64,000 nucleotides of DNA from Flexivirga oryzae (GCF_014190805.1 NZ_JACHVQ010000001.1:186001-250000), one strand, 5' to 3'; counted from the first letter of the stretch, positions 50,270-58,638 are shown. Numbers and translations are program-made. Notes: a model not told the origin generated them from the letters alone.

Positions 50270-50877
50270 GCGGGGTCCCCGACCTCGACGCCGGGGTTGA
50301 GCACCGGCACCCGGACCGGGGGACCGGACCGGAGCGTGACGTCGACCGACAGTTCGACGACGGTGACCTCGACCGACACCGACGTGCGATAGGAGGTGCT
50401 GAGCGCGTCCCAGACACGGGCGAGCTGGTCGATGGTGAGCGACTCGAGCCGGGTGGTGATGGTGGTGTCGGTGCCGGCGAAGTCGTCGGTGAGGTCGACG
50501 CCGCTCAGGGTGGGGTGGTCGTTGAAGACCTGCAGCGCCTTGCCCAGGATCACCTGCTCGGTCTCCGGTGAGTCGTTCTGGCCCGCGCCCGCCATCGGGG
50601 ACAACAGGTAGTGCAGCCGCAACGGCAGCGGCGGCGGCTGGAGCAGGTCGGTGCTGACCCTGCGTGGCGGGCGGTTCAGGGTGACGTCGTCGCGCACCAC
50701 GCGGTACAGCCACACCGACAGCCCGGTCCGCGAACCGGTCATCTCCGCAGGCGAATTCAGGTAGACGTGCATGGTCCCGGGCGCGTGGAACTGGCTGGCC
50801 AGGTCGGGGTCCGACTCGAACTGCGACTGCAGGTGGTCGGCCAGCGACCGGCTGGTCGCGCGGATCGAGGTAATCAC
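50266..50877 (-). CDS. eCIS DUF4255 protein (Afp16 cap/tail terminator-like)
   Basis: 203 residues. DUF4255 features: ITSIRATSRSLADHLQSQF, LSVWLYRVVRDDVTLNRPPR, PLRLHYLLSPMAG, TEQVILGKALQVFNDHPTLS and LARVWDALSTSYRTSVSVEV. In Afp the equivalent (Afp16) ends the tube and sheath. First structural gene of the operon. GTG 50877 is preceded by GAGGGAGACGAG. The upstream gap holds the 11-bp-spaced repeats. Confidence 0.88.
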   Translation of the reverse strand: MITSIRATSRSLADHLQSQFESDPDLASQFHAPGTMHVYLNSPAEMTGSRTGLSVWLYRVVRDDVTLNRPPRRVSTDLLQPPPLPLRLHYLLSPMAGAGQNDSPETEQVILGKALQVFNDHPTLSGVDLTDDFAGTDTTITTRLESLTIDQLARVWDALSTSYRTSVSVEVTVVELSVDVTLRSGPPVRVPVLNPGVEVGDPA

Positions 50878-51036
50878 CGGGTCTCGTCTCCCTCGTGGGT
50901 TGGGGAGAACTGTTCCCGGGCGGTCGTGGCCGGATCGTGAGTGCGTTGTGTGCCCGGTCGTCCGGTGCGTGTGCGACAGGCTGTATGCCGGGGCGGCGCC
51001 GTGCCGTCATACCGGCGTGGGCGGGGTGTGCGGCTT

Positions 51037-51078
51037 GGCGTGACCGGGGCGTCACCCCGGCGTCACCGAGGCGTCACC
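51037..51078. promoter_or_regulatory. SARP-type operator: four phased direct repeats
   Basis: GGCGTGACC at 51037-51045 and GGCGTCACC at 51048-51056, 51059-51067 and 51070-51078. Starts are exactly 11 bases apart. SARP regulators are known to bind direct heptamer repeats with 11-bp spacing on one DNA face. The array lies between the SARP gene and the first eCIS structural gene; on the transcribed (minus) strand it reads GGTGACGCC. A -10 hexamer at the standard distance is not obvious; TATGAC at 51005-51010 is one candidate. Confidence 0.7.
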
Positions 51079-51107
51079 GATCGACGAGGGGACGGTGCGG
51101 GGTGCGG

Positions 51108-51956
51108 TCAGCCGTGGTTCGCGGAGGACACCAGCTCGGACAGGTGCGGCGAGGGGCGCAGCTGCAGGTTGTCCCAGAGCAACTGGCGGTAGATCTCGTA
51201 CTGGCGGCGGGCTTCGTAGACGTTGCCCTCCGCGAGGTGCGCGGTGATGAGCAGGTGCTGGGCGCTCTCGCGCAACGGTTCGGCGGCGACGGCCGCTTGG
51301 CCGGCGCACACCGCCTCGGCGCCGCGGCCACCGCTGCCCAGCCGGGTGCACAGCGCCTCCAGGGCGTGGACCCGCAGCTGCCGCAACCGTTCCCGCTCGT
51401 CACGCAGCCACTCGTCGTCCCAGTCGGGCAACAGCTCCGCGGCCAGCTCGTCGACGTCGGCCGCGTCGACCTCAGCGTCCGGCGCCCGGCTGATCAGTCG
51501 TTTGGCGCTGTCGACGACGCGGATGAGGTCGACGCGCACGTCGGGTGCCAGCCAGAGGCTCTCGTCGCAGATCGCCAGCAGCCGATCGCGTTGCGGACCG
51601 ATCTTCCACAGCGTGCTGCGCAGGTTGGCCATGGCGCGTGGCTGGGTGGTGTCCATCCACAGGGTGTAGGCCACGCTGCTGCGCATCTGCGGGCGTCCGC
51701 GCACGGCCAGCAGGGCCAGAACACGCCGGGCGTTGAGGGGGAGAGGCACCATTTGGCCGCTCGCGCGCAGATCGAAGGCACCGAGAAGTCGCAGATCGAA
51801 GGACTCGACCTGTTCCGCATCCGGTCTCTCCACCCGGAACTGTGCGGTCAATGCCACCACCTGCTTTGACAGGCCCCCCGCCGGAGACTGCTGTTGGATA
51901 TCAGGAGGCCTGGTGGGCGCCCGTTGATACCCGGCGGCGAAAACGTCTTCGCCCAC
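51108..51956 (-). CDS. SARP-type regulator with BTAD domain
   Basis: 282 residues from the GTG at 51956; a GTG near residue 33 (VVALTAQFRVERPDAEQVES) would give a start closer to the usual SARP length. The OmpR-like DNA-binding domain covers about 53-140 (FDLRLLGAFDLRASGQMVPL, ARRVLALLAVRGRPQMRSSV, MANLRSTLWKIGPQRDRLLA). The BTAD helical domain follows (RERLRQLRVHALEALCTRLG, ARRQYEIYRQLLWDNLQLRP). No ATPase or TPR part, so it is a small SARP. It probably activates the eCIS operon through the repeats at 51037-51078. Confidence 0.88.
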   Translation of the reverse strand: MGEDVFAAGYQRAPTRPPDIQQQSPAGGLSKQVVALTAQFRVERPDAEQVESFDLRLLGAFDLRASGQMVPLPLNARRVLALLAVRGRPQMRSSVAYTLWMDTTQPRAMANLRSTLWKIGPQRDRLLAICDESLWLAPDVRVDLIRVVDSAKRLISRAPDAEVDAADVDELAAELLPDWDDEWLRDERERLRQLRVHALEALCTRLGSGGRGAEAVCAGQAAVAAEPLRESAQHLLITAHLAEGNVYEARRQYEIYRQLLWDNLQLRPSPHLSELVSSANHG

Positions 51957-52029
51957 TCCCTCGGGGTGTGTGGAGTAGGCGAGTGGCCACTATATCGCCG
52001 TTTCGGTGGTCGGAGATAGCCCGCGACGA

Positions 52030-53457
52030 GACTCACGAAAACTGCCCGCGAAACGCTGACCGTGCCTCACGTAGGAATGCCCGCGAAACGGTGAGCGTGG
52101 TGGGGCATGGAAAGTGGGTTGTCGATGACGTCTCGTGCGGAGATCACCACCAGGTATGCCAAGGCGTATGCGAAGGCATCGAAGAAGGACAAGGGGCGGG
52201 TGCTGGACCAAGTTGTGGAGGTGACCGGCTGGTCGCGTGACAATGCCCGCCGTCGGTTGACCGCGGCCGCGAAACGGCCCCCGGGTGCTGGCCGGCAGGT
52301 CGCCAGGCGGCCGCGGAAACCGCGGGCGGACAAGTTCTCCTACGACGCCCGGGTCGTGCTGCAACGGGTGTGGGCGGCCACCGGCGGCCAGTGCGGCAAG
52401 TACCTCGCGGCGTCGATGCAGGTGCAGTTGGATGGGCTGGAACACCATGGCGAGCTGGTCTTCGGCCGTGACCGATACAGCAACGGTGTGCGCCAGGAGC
52501 TGCTGGACATGTCGGCCGCATCGATCGACCGGTACCTGGCACCAGTCAGGGCCAAGGACCAGGTGCGGGGACGCTCAACCACCAAGGCGTCGCCGTTGCT
52601 GCGGTCCTCGATCAAGATCCGCCGGGCCGGAGATGAGGTCGAGGCCGAGCCCGGGTTCTTCGAAGGTGACACCGTCGCGCACTGTGGCCCTACCTTGAAG
52701 GGCGAGTTCGCTCGAACGGTGAACCTGACCGACGTGCACACCGGGTGGGTGTTCACCCGCAGCGTGCGCAACAACGCCCACGTGCACATCCTGTCCGCAC
52801 TGAAGGCCGGCGTCGAGGAGATCCCGTTCGAGGTAGTCGGGCTCGACTTCGATAACGGCACCGAGTTCCTCAACAAGGCGGTGATCGCCTGGGCCGGGCA
52901 GCGGCAGATCTACTTCACCCGGTCCCGGCCCTACAAGAAGAACGACCAAGCCACTATCGAGTCCAAGAACAACCACCTGGTCCGCAAGTACGGGTTCTAC
53001 TACCGCTATGACACCCCCGAGGAGCGCGCGGTCCTCAACCGGCTGTGGCGGCTGGTCAACAACCGGATGAACTATCTGACTCCGACCAAGAAGCCGACGG
53101 GGTTCGGCACCGACCGCAATGGACGACGAACCCGTATCTACGACAAACCGCAAACCCCGTTGGACCGGCTGCTTGCCGCGAACGTCCTTGCACCGCAACA
53201 GGTTACTGAACTGATCGCGTACCGAGACTCGCTCAACCCCGCCGAGCTCGGCCGACAGATCGCCGATCTGCAAGCCGTACTGCTCAAGCTGGCCAAGGAG
53301 AAAACTGAGCAGCTCTACCTGGCCAGCATCCCCTCCGAGCTACCCGACGTGCGCAAAGGTGTGCGAGTCAAAGCATCCTGACCACCAGACAGGATTTCGC
53401 GGGCATTCCTTCCATGAGGCACGGAAAAGCTTTCGCGGGCACCTTGACATGAGGCAC
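52030..53457 (+). mobile_element. insertion sequence with double inverted ends
   Basis: The two ends carry TGCCCGCGAAA twice in inverted orientation: inner pair 52078-52088 / 53395-53405, outer pair 52043-52053 / 53431-53441, 35 and 36 bases apart. A shared GTGCCTCA lies between them on both sides. The outer limits are approximate and I could not define a target duplication. One transposase gene fills the interior. It lies about 75 bases upstream of the SARP gene. Confidence 0.75.
52125..53381 (+). CDS. DDE integrase-type transposase
   Basis: 418 residues from ATG 52125 (ATG 52107 adds six residues). N-terminal helix-turn-helix (TRYAKAYAKASKKDKGRVLD, VTGWSRDNARRRL). The catalytic core begins PGFFEGDTVAHCG (first Asp), VVGLDFDNGTEFLNKAVIAW (second Asp) and KKNDQATIESKNNHLVRKYG (Glu). 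The reading frame is complete, so the element may still be active. Family resembles unclassified integrase-core (ISNCY-like) transposases. Confidence 0.88.
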   Translation: MTSRAEITTRYAKAYAKASKKDKGRVLDQVVEVTGWSRDNARRRLTAAAKRPPGAGRQVARRPRKPRADKFSYDARVVLQRVWAATGGQCGKYLAASMQVQLDGLEHHGELVFGRDRYSNGVRQELLDMSAASIDRYLAPVRAKDQVRGRSTTKASPLLRSSIKIRRAGDEVEAEPGFFEGDTVAHCGPTLKGEFARTVNLTDVHTGWVFTRSVRNNAHVHILSALKAGVEEIPFEVVGLDFDNGTEFLNKAVIAWAGQRQIYFTRSRPYKKNDQATIESKNNHLVRKYGFYYRYDTPEERAVLNRLWRLVNNRMNYLTPTKKPTGFGTDRNGRRTRIYDKPQTPLDRLLAANVLAPQQVTELIAYRDSLNPAELGRQIADLQAVLLKLAKEKTEQLYLASIPSELPDVRKGVRVKAS

Positions 53458-53475
53458 CACGGCCCGACGGCGCGA

Positions 53476-53525
53476 CTTACACCCTGTAGAAGGTGCGCCA
53501 TGGCGCACCTTCTACAGGGTGTAAG
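53476..53525. repeat. perfect 50-bp palindrome
   Basis: Each 25-base arm starts CTTACACCCTGTAGAAGG and ends TGCGCCA; the centre is GCCATGGC with no loop. No mismatch. It is 18 bases past the insertion sequence and 55 bases past the 3' end of the tRNA. It could act as a terminator of the leftward tRNA transcript, but lacks a T-tract. Confidence 0.95.
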
Positions 53526-53580
53526 CACGGAAACGCCGGAAGGCCCACAAGCCGACGCTCGTGGACCTTCCCTCACAGTG

Positions 53581-53652
53581 TGCCCCCGGCAGGATTCGAA
53601 CCTGCGCTCCCGCCTCCGGAGGGCGGTGCTCTATCCCCTGAGCTACGGGGGC
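53581..53652 (-). tRNA. tRNA-Arg (anticodon CCG)
   Basis: Read leftward: acceptor GCCCCCG paired with CGGGGGC, discriminator A, D arm GCTC..GAGC, anticodon stem CCGCC/GGCGG with loop CTCCGGA (anticodon CCG, codon CGG), T arm GCAGG-TTCGAAT-CCTGC. 72 bases, variable loop of four, CCA not encoded. Confidence 0.96.
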
Positions 53653-53710
53653 GTGCGGCGAACCGCGCGACGCAACGGTACCAGCCGTGGGCGGGCGTTT
53701 CGTAATCGGC

Positions 53711-53860
53711 GCACCTCGACGGGCTCGGCGCACCTCGACAAGCTCGGCGGTCGTAGTTGGCGCACCTCGACAGGCTCGGCGCACCTCGACAGGCTCGGCG
53801 CACCTCGACAAGCTCGGCGGTCGTGGCAAGGCTCGGCGGTCGTGGCAGGCTCGGCGACCT
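53711..53860. repeat. 19-bp tandem repeats
   Basis: The unit CGCACCTCGACAGGCTCGG occurs in tandem at 53761, 53780 and 53799 (last copy with AAG), with an earlier partly matching pair at about 53710-53748 and shorter GGTCGTGGCAGGCTCGGC-type units after. A relative of the TACTCGGCCACCG family. Confidence 0.85.
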
Positions 53861-53901
53861 CGACGGGCGTGGACGTCCGCCCACCGGCCGGACGAGGGAG
53901 T

Positions 53902-55293
53902 ATGACGCCCGCGGCATCCCCGTATCGTGTGTCCGTGACTTCCACGACCACCCGACTCGCGGCTGACGTTTGGCCGAGCGGCCTCACCGAGACGGCCGAC
54001 GGTGCGCTGTCCCTGCACGGTCATCCGCTGGGGGAGCTGGCCACGAGCTACGGCACGCCGGCATACCTGGTCGACGTGCCCGATCTGCTGGCCCGCGCCC
54101 GGTCCTTCCGCGACGAGTTCCGGGCGGCGTTCGAGGCGATCGGGACCACGTGTGACGTCTTCTATGCGGGTAAGGCGTTCCTCGCGACGCCGCTTGCCAA
54201 GTTGCTCGACGCCGAGGGCCTCAGCCTTGACGTGTGCACCCGCGGCGAGCTCGCGGTGGCGGCGAAGGCCGGTTTCCCGGGCGCACGCGTCGGCGTGCAC
54301 GGCAACAACAAGTCGGCCGCCGAGATCGATGCGGCCATCGACTACGGCGTCGGTCGCATCGTCGTCGACTCCCTCGAGGAGATCGAACGGGTGCTCACCG
54401 CGGCGCGCAGTCACGGGGTGCGTGTGCCGGTCATGTTGCGCGTCAAGACCGGTGTCGAGGCGCACACCCACGAGTTCATCGCGACCGCGCACGAGGACCA
54501 GAAGTTCGGCTTCAGTCTGTCCGGCGGCCAGGCCGCCGAGGCAGCGGCCGAGGTGCTGGAGCACCCGGACGAGTTGCAGCTACTGGGTTTTCACTCGCAC
54601 ATCGGCTCGCAGATCTTCGACTCGGACGGGTTCCGGGTCGCAGCCCAGCGGCTCATCGCGATGCAGCTGCAGATCGCCCAGGAGCACGGCGTCGTGCTGC
54701 CGGAGCTCGACCTGGGCGGCGGTTTCGGCATCGCCTACCTGCCCGAGGACGAGCCGCTGGCACCGAAGGACATGGCCACCCAGCTGGCCGCCATCGTGCG
54801 GGCTGCGTGCGAGGAGGCGCAGACGCCGGTGCCGCGGGTGTCGATCGAGCCGGGTCGGGCGATCGTCGGGCCGGCCGGCATCACCCTCTACGAGGTCGGC
54901 ACGGTCAAGCCGGTGCAGGCGACCGACGAGCTGACCCGCACCTACATCTCGGTCGACGGGGGCATGAGCGACAACCCGCGCCCGGCGCTCTACGAGGCGG
55001 ACTACACCGCGACGCTGGCCAACCGGCCCGGGTCGGCGCAGACGGCGCAGTCCCGTGTGGTCGGCAAGCACTGCGAGTCCGGTGACATCGTCGTGCGCAA
55101 CCAGCAGCTGCCGCAGGACGTGCGCCCCGGTGACCTGCTCGCGGTCGCCGCGACCGGCGCCTACTGCAGGGCACTGTCCAGTCAGTACAACCACGTCCCG
55201 CGGCCGCCGGTGCTCGCCGTCGACGAGGACGGGGTGCGCACCTGGCTGCGGCGCGAGACCATTGACGACCTGTTGTCCCTGGAAGGGGAGTAG
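53902..55293 (+). CDS. lysA: diaminopimelate decarboxylase
   Basis: 463 residues. Converts meso-diaminopimelate to L-lysine with PLP. Lys in DVFYAGKAFLATPLAKLL binds PLP; HSHIGSQIFD, ELDLGGGFGIAYLPEDEP, SIEPGRAIVGPAGITLYE (phosphate/Arg) and the GKHCESGDIV Cys region complete the active site. ATG 53902 follows GAGGGAG; GTG 53935 is the alternative. First gene of the lysA-hom-thrC-thrB-rho order usual in Actinobacteria; argS, often in front, is replaced by tRNA-Arg, repeats and the insertion sequence. Confidence 0.96.
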   Translation: MTPAASPYRVSVTSTTTRLAADVWPSGLTETADGALSLHGHPLGELATSYGTPAYLVDVPDLLARARSFRDEFRAAFEAIGTTCDVFYAGKAFLATPLAKLLDAEGLSLDVCTRGELAVAAKAGFPGARVGVHGNNKSAAEIDAAIDYGVGRIVVDSLEEIERVLTAARSHGVRVPVMLRVKTGVEAHTHEFIATAHEDQKFGFSLSGGQAAEAAAEVLEHPDELQLLGFHSHIGSQIFDSDGFRVAAQRLIAMQLQIAQEHGVVLPELDLGGGFGIAYLPEDEPLAPKDMATQLAAIVRAACEEAQTPVPRVSIEPGRAIVGPAGITLYEVGTVKPVQATDELTRTYISVDGGMSDNPRPALYEADYTATLANRPGSAQTAQSRVVGKHCESGDIVVRNQQLPQDVRPGDLLAVAATGAYCRALSSQYNHVPRPPVLAVDEDGVRTWLRRETIDDLLSLEGE

Positions 55294-55301
55294 AAGAACC
55301 C

Positions 55302-56591
55302 ATGGCGGAGCCACTCAAGGTCGCCCTGCTCGGTTGCGGTGTGGTCGGCAGCGCGGTCGCGCGGCAGCTCACCGAGGACGCCGACGACCTCGCGGCGCGG
55401 GTCGGTGCACCCCTCGAGCTGGTCGGTGTCGCGGTGCGCGACCTCGACAAGCCGCGGCCCGAATCCGGCGTTCCCACAGAGCTTTTCACCACCGATGCAG
55501 AGGACCTCGTCACGCGGGCCGACCTGGTCATCGAGCTGATGGGCGGTCTGGAGCCGGCCCGGTCGCTGCTGCTGCGCGCGATCGAGCACGGCGCCGGCGT
55601 GGTCACGGCCAACAAGGCGCTGCTCGGCGCGGACGGTCCGACGCTGTATGCCGCCGCCGATGCGCGCGGCGTCGACCTGTCGTTCGAGGCGTCGGTCGCG
55701 GGCGCCATACCCCTGCTGCGTCCGCTGCGCGAGTCGCTCGCCGGCGACGACGTGCAACGCGTCATGGGGATCGTCAACGGCACCACCAACTTCATCCTCG
55801 ACAAGATGGACCGCACCGGGGCCGCGCTGTCCGAAGTGCTCGCCGAGGCGCAGGAGCTGGGGTACGCCGAGGCCGATCCCACCGCCGACGTCGAGGGGTA
55901 TGACGCGCAGGCCAAGGCCGCGATCCTGGCGTCCCTGGCGTTCCACACCCGCGTGGCCACCAGCGACGTGCACTGCGAAGGCATCATGGGCGTCACCGCC
56001 GAGGACATCCGGGATGCCCGCAAGATCGGCTGCGTCGTGAAGCTGCTCGCGATCTGCGACCGCTCCGCCGACGGGGTCAGCGCCCGGGTCCACCCGACGT
56101 TGGTGCCGCGCTCGCACCCGCTGGCCACGGTCCACGGTGCGTTCAACGCCGTCTTCCTGGACACCGCGCTCGCCGGCGAGCTGATGTTCTACGGCCAGGG
56201 TGCCGGCGCGCGGCCGACCGCGTCCGCGGTGCTCGGCGACCTGGTGCAAGCGGCGCGGCACCGCGTCGACGGCGGCCACGGCCCACGCGAGTCGGCATAC
56301 GCCCACCTGCCGATCCTGCCGATCGCCAGCACCCACACCAGCTACTTCATCCGGCTCGACGTGCTGGACCGCCCGGGCGTGCTCGCGCGGGTCGCGAACG
56401 TCTTCGGCGAGCACGAGGTGTCGATCGAGAGCATGCGCCAGGGCGTGCGCCGCACCGAGGACGGCCTCGCGTTGCTGCAGCTGGTCACACACCAGGCCAC
56501 CGACGCCGCGCTCGCCGCGACGGTCGAAGGACTTCGTAAGTTGGACGACGTGCACGACGTGAGCTCGGTGCTCCGAGCGGAAGGACTGTGA
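55302..56591 (+). CDS. hom: homoserine dehydrogenase
   Basis: 429 residues. NAD(P) fold KVALLGCGVVGSAVARQLTE; catalytic region NKALLGADGPTLYAAAD, SFEASVAGAIPLLRPLRESL, GIVNGTTNFILDKM, ADPTADVEGYDAQAKAAILA. C-terminal ACT domain (about 349-425, YFIRLDVLDRPGVLARVANV, FGEHEVSIESMRQG) for threonine feedback. Reduces aspartate semialdehyde to homoserine. Eight bases after lysA; ends overlapping thrC. Confidence 0.97.
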   Translation: MAEPLKVALLGCGVVGSAVARQLTEDADDLAARVGAPLELVGVAVRDLDKPRPESGVPTELFTTDAEDLVTRADLVIELMGGLEPARSLLLRAIEHGAGVVTANKALLGADGPTLYAAADARGVDLSFEASVAGAIPLLRPLRESLAGDDVQRVMGIVNGTTNFILDKMDRTGAALSEVLAEAQELGYAEADPTADVEGYDAQAKAAILASLAFHTRVATSDVHCEGIMGVTAEDIRDARKIGCVVKLLAICDRSADGVSARVHPTLVPRSHPLATVHGAFNAVFLDTALAGELMFYGQGAGARPTASAVLGDLVQAARHRVDGGHGPRESAYAHLPILPIASTHTSYFIRLDVLDRPGVLARVANVFGEHEVSIESMRQGVRRTEDGLALLQLVTHQATDAALAATVEGLRKLDDVHDVSSVLRAEGL

Positions 56592-57679
56592 TGGCAAGGC
56601 AATGGCGAGGAGTCATCCGTGAGTATGCCGACCGGCTGCCGACCCTGCAGGGCGCGCCGGTCATCACGCTCGGTGAGGGTGGCACGCCGCTCATCCACGC
56701 CGAGTGGCTGAGCAACCACGTCGGTGCCGACGTGCACGTGAAGTACGAGGGGCTGAACCCGACGGGTTCGTTCAAGGACCGCGGTATGACGGCAGCGATC
56801 TCGGCGGCCGCGAAGTCGGGGGCGAAGGCCGTCATCTGCGCGTCGACCGGCAACACGTCGGCGTCGGCCGCGGCATACGCCACCAAGGCCGGTATGACGT
56901 GCGGCGTCCTGGTCCCCGAAGGCAAGATCGCGATGGGCAAGCTCGCGCAGGCGATCGCCCACGGCGCGCAGTTGTTGCAGGTGGACGGCAACTTCGACGA
57001 CTGCCTCACACTGGCCCGCAAGCTGGCCGAGTCCTACCCGGTCGAGCTGGTCAACTCGGTCAACCCGCAGCGCATCGAGGGGCAGAAGACCGCTTCCTTC
57101 GAGGTGATCGACGTCCTCGGTGACGCCCCCGACATCCACTGCCTGCCGGTCGGGAACGCCGGCAACATCACCGCCTACTGGAAGGGCTACCGCGAATCCG
57201 CTGAGTTGCCAACAGGATCCGACGGGCACGCGACGAAGACACCGCGGATGTGGGGCTTCCAGGCCGCGGGTGCGGCACCGATCGTGAAAGGCCATCCGAT
57301 CGACGAGCCGGAGACCGTCGCCACCGCGATCCGGATCGGCAACCCGGCGTCCTGGAAACAGGCACTCGCCGCGCGTGACGAGTCGTCCGGCCTGATCGAC
57401 GCCGTCACCGACGAGCAGATCCTGCGCGCGCACCACATCATCTCCAGCAAGGAGGGCATCTTCGTCGAGCCCGGCTCCGCTGCGAGCATCGCCGGGCTGC
57501 TGATGATGCACGAGCGCGGCGAGATCCCCGTCGGGGCGACGATCGTGTGCACGGTGACCGGCCACGGGTTGAAGGACCCCAACTGGGCGCTGCGGGACGC
57601 CGACGGCCAGCAGGTGCAGCCGACGAAGGTCCCGGTCGATGCCGTGACCGCGGCGCACGCGCTGGGGCTCGAAGGGTGA
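56591..57679 (+). CDS. thrC: threonine synthase
   Basis: 362 residues. PLP Lys in GLNPTGSFKDRGMTAAISAA, CASTGNTSASAAAYATKAGM phosphate loop, LPVGNAGNITAYWKGYRES glycine loop, and FVEPGSAASIAGLLMM near the end. Makes threonine from O-phosphohomoserine. The short actinobacterial form (no N-terminal regulatory region). ATG 56591 shares one base with the hom stop; GTG 56588 is the alternative. Confidence 0.96.
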   Translation: MARQWRGVIREYADRLPTLQGAPVITLGEGGTPLIHAEWLSNHVGADVHVKYEGLNPTGSFKDRGMTAAISAAAKSGAKAVICASTGNTSASAAAYATKAGMTCGVLVPEGKIAMGKLAQAIAHGAQLLQVDGNFDDCLTLARKLAESYPVELVNSVNPQRIEGQKTASFEVIDVLGDAPDIHCLPVGNAGNITAYWKGYRESAELPTGSDGHATKTPRMWGFQAAGAAPIVKGHPIDEPETVATAIRIGNPASWKQALAARDESSGLIDAVTDEQILRAHHIISSKEGIFVEPGSAASIAGLLMMHERGEIPVGATIVCTVTGHGLKDPNWALRDADGQQVQPTKVPVDAVTAAHALGLEG

Positions 57680-58638
57680 CCGAGGTCGTCGATCTGATGG
57701 ATTCCGAAGTGTTTTCGCCCGGTACGTCGGTGACGGTCGAGGTGCCGGCGAGCAGCGCGAACCTCGGCCCGGGCTTCGACTCGATCGGTCTGGCCCTGGG
57801 CATCACCGACACGGTGCAGGCCACCGTCGCGGGCGAGGGGCTGCAGGTCTGGGTCGCGGGCCACGGCGAGGACACGGTCCCCACCGACGAAGGACACCTC
57901 ATCTGGCGGTCCGCGCTCGCCATGTGGCAGCGGCTCGGCATCGAGCCGCCGACCGGGCTGGAGTTGCGCTGCTGCAACGAGGTCCCGCACTCGCGCGGTC
58001 TCGGGTCGTCCGCGGCCGCGATCGTGGCCGGTCTCGCGACGGCCCTGGCGCTGGTGCGCGGCCGCATCGACAACCCGGCCGCGCTGGCGATGATCTCCGA
58101 CCTCGCGGGCGAGATCGAGGGTCACCCGGACAACGCCTCGGCCAGTGTGTATGGCGGTCTCACCGTCTCCTGGGCCGACGACGACGGCGCCGGCTGGCGC
58201 ACGGTGCACCCGCGGGTGCACCCCGACGTGCAGGCCGCCGTTCTGCTGCCGGAGACGACCCTGGCGACCGACAAGGCCCGCGCCGCGCTCGACGACACCG
58301 TGTCGTTGTCCGCCGCCGCGTCGACCGCCGGCCGTGCCGCACTGCTGGTGCACGCGCTGACGACGCAGCCCGAGTTGCTGCTGCCGGCCACCCGCGACTG
58401 GTTGCACCAGGAGCCGCGGCGGGCGTCATACCCCGAGAGCATGGGGGTCGTCGACCAGCTGCGGGCACGGGGGCTGGCAGCGACGATCTCCGGAGCGGGG
58501 CCGGCGGTGCTGGTGCTCGGCACGGGCGATCCGGGCCTCGACGGCGACCGGCTTCCGGCCGGTTGGCGGGTGCTGCGTCCGGGAATTGCCGAAACCGGTG
58601 TGCGGGTCGTTTCGCGTTCGGCACCCGCCACGGTGTAG
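57676..58638 (+). CDS. thrB: homoserine kinase
   Basis: 320 residues, GHMP kinase. VEVPASSANLGPGFDSIGLA at the start, ATP loop EVPHSRGLGSSAAAIVAGLA, GEIEGHPDNASASVYGGLTV, and AATISGAGPAVLVLG near the end. Phosphorylates homoserine for ThrC. GTG 57676 overlaps the thrC stop (GTGA); ATG 57697 is a second option. Followed by about 200 bases before rho. Confidence 0.96.
   Translation: MTEVVDLMDSEVFSPGTSVTVEVPASSANLGPGFDSIGLALGITDTVQATVAGEGLQVWVAGHGEDTVPTDEGHLIWRSALAMWQRLGIEPPTGLELRCCNEVPHSRGLGSSAAAIVAGLATALALVRGRIDNPAALAMISDLAGEIEGHPDNASASVYGGLTVSWADDDGAGWRTVHPRVHPDVQAAVLLPETTLATDKARAALDDTVSLSAAASTAGRAALLVHALTTQPELLLPATRDWLHQEPRRASYPESMGVVDQLRARGLAATISGAGPAVLVLGTGDPGLDGDRLPAGWRVLRPGIAETGVRVVSRSAPATV

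Larger units (their letters stand above)
53382..53901. other. intergenic region between transposase and lysA
   Basis: 520 bases with the right end of the insertion sequence, the 50-bp palindrome (53476-53525), tRNA-Arg (53581-53652), and tandem 19-bp repeats (about 53711-53860). No protein gene is credible: the open frame running from 53359 into lysA crosses the tRNA. The lysA promoter is not evident. Confidence 0.8.

Noticed and set aside
22140..50877. The tail genes as a prophage or tailocin from phage
   Set aside because: No capsid, portal, terminase, holin/endolysin or integrase; AAA+ ATPase, LysM tube protein and DUF4255 cap are eCIS hallmarks.
53359..53901. Upstream extension of lysA
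   Set aside because: The open frame crosses the tRNA-Arg and tandem repeats; lysA homology begins near 53902.
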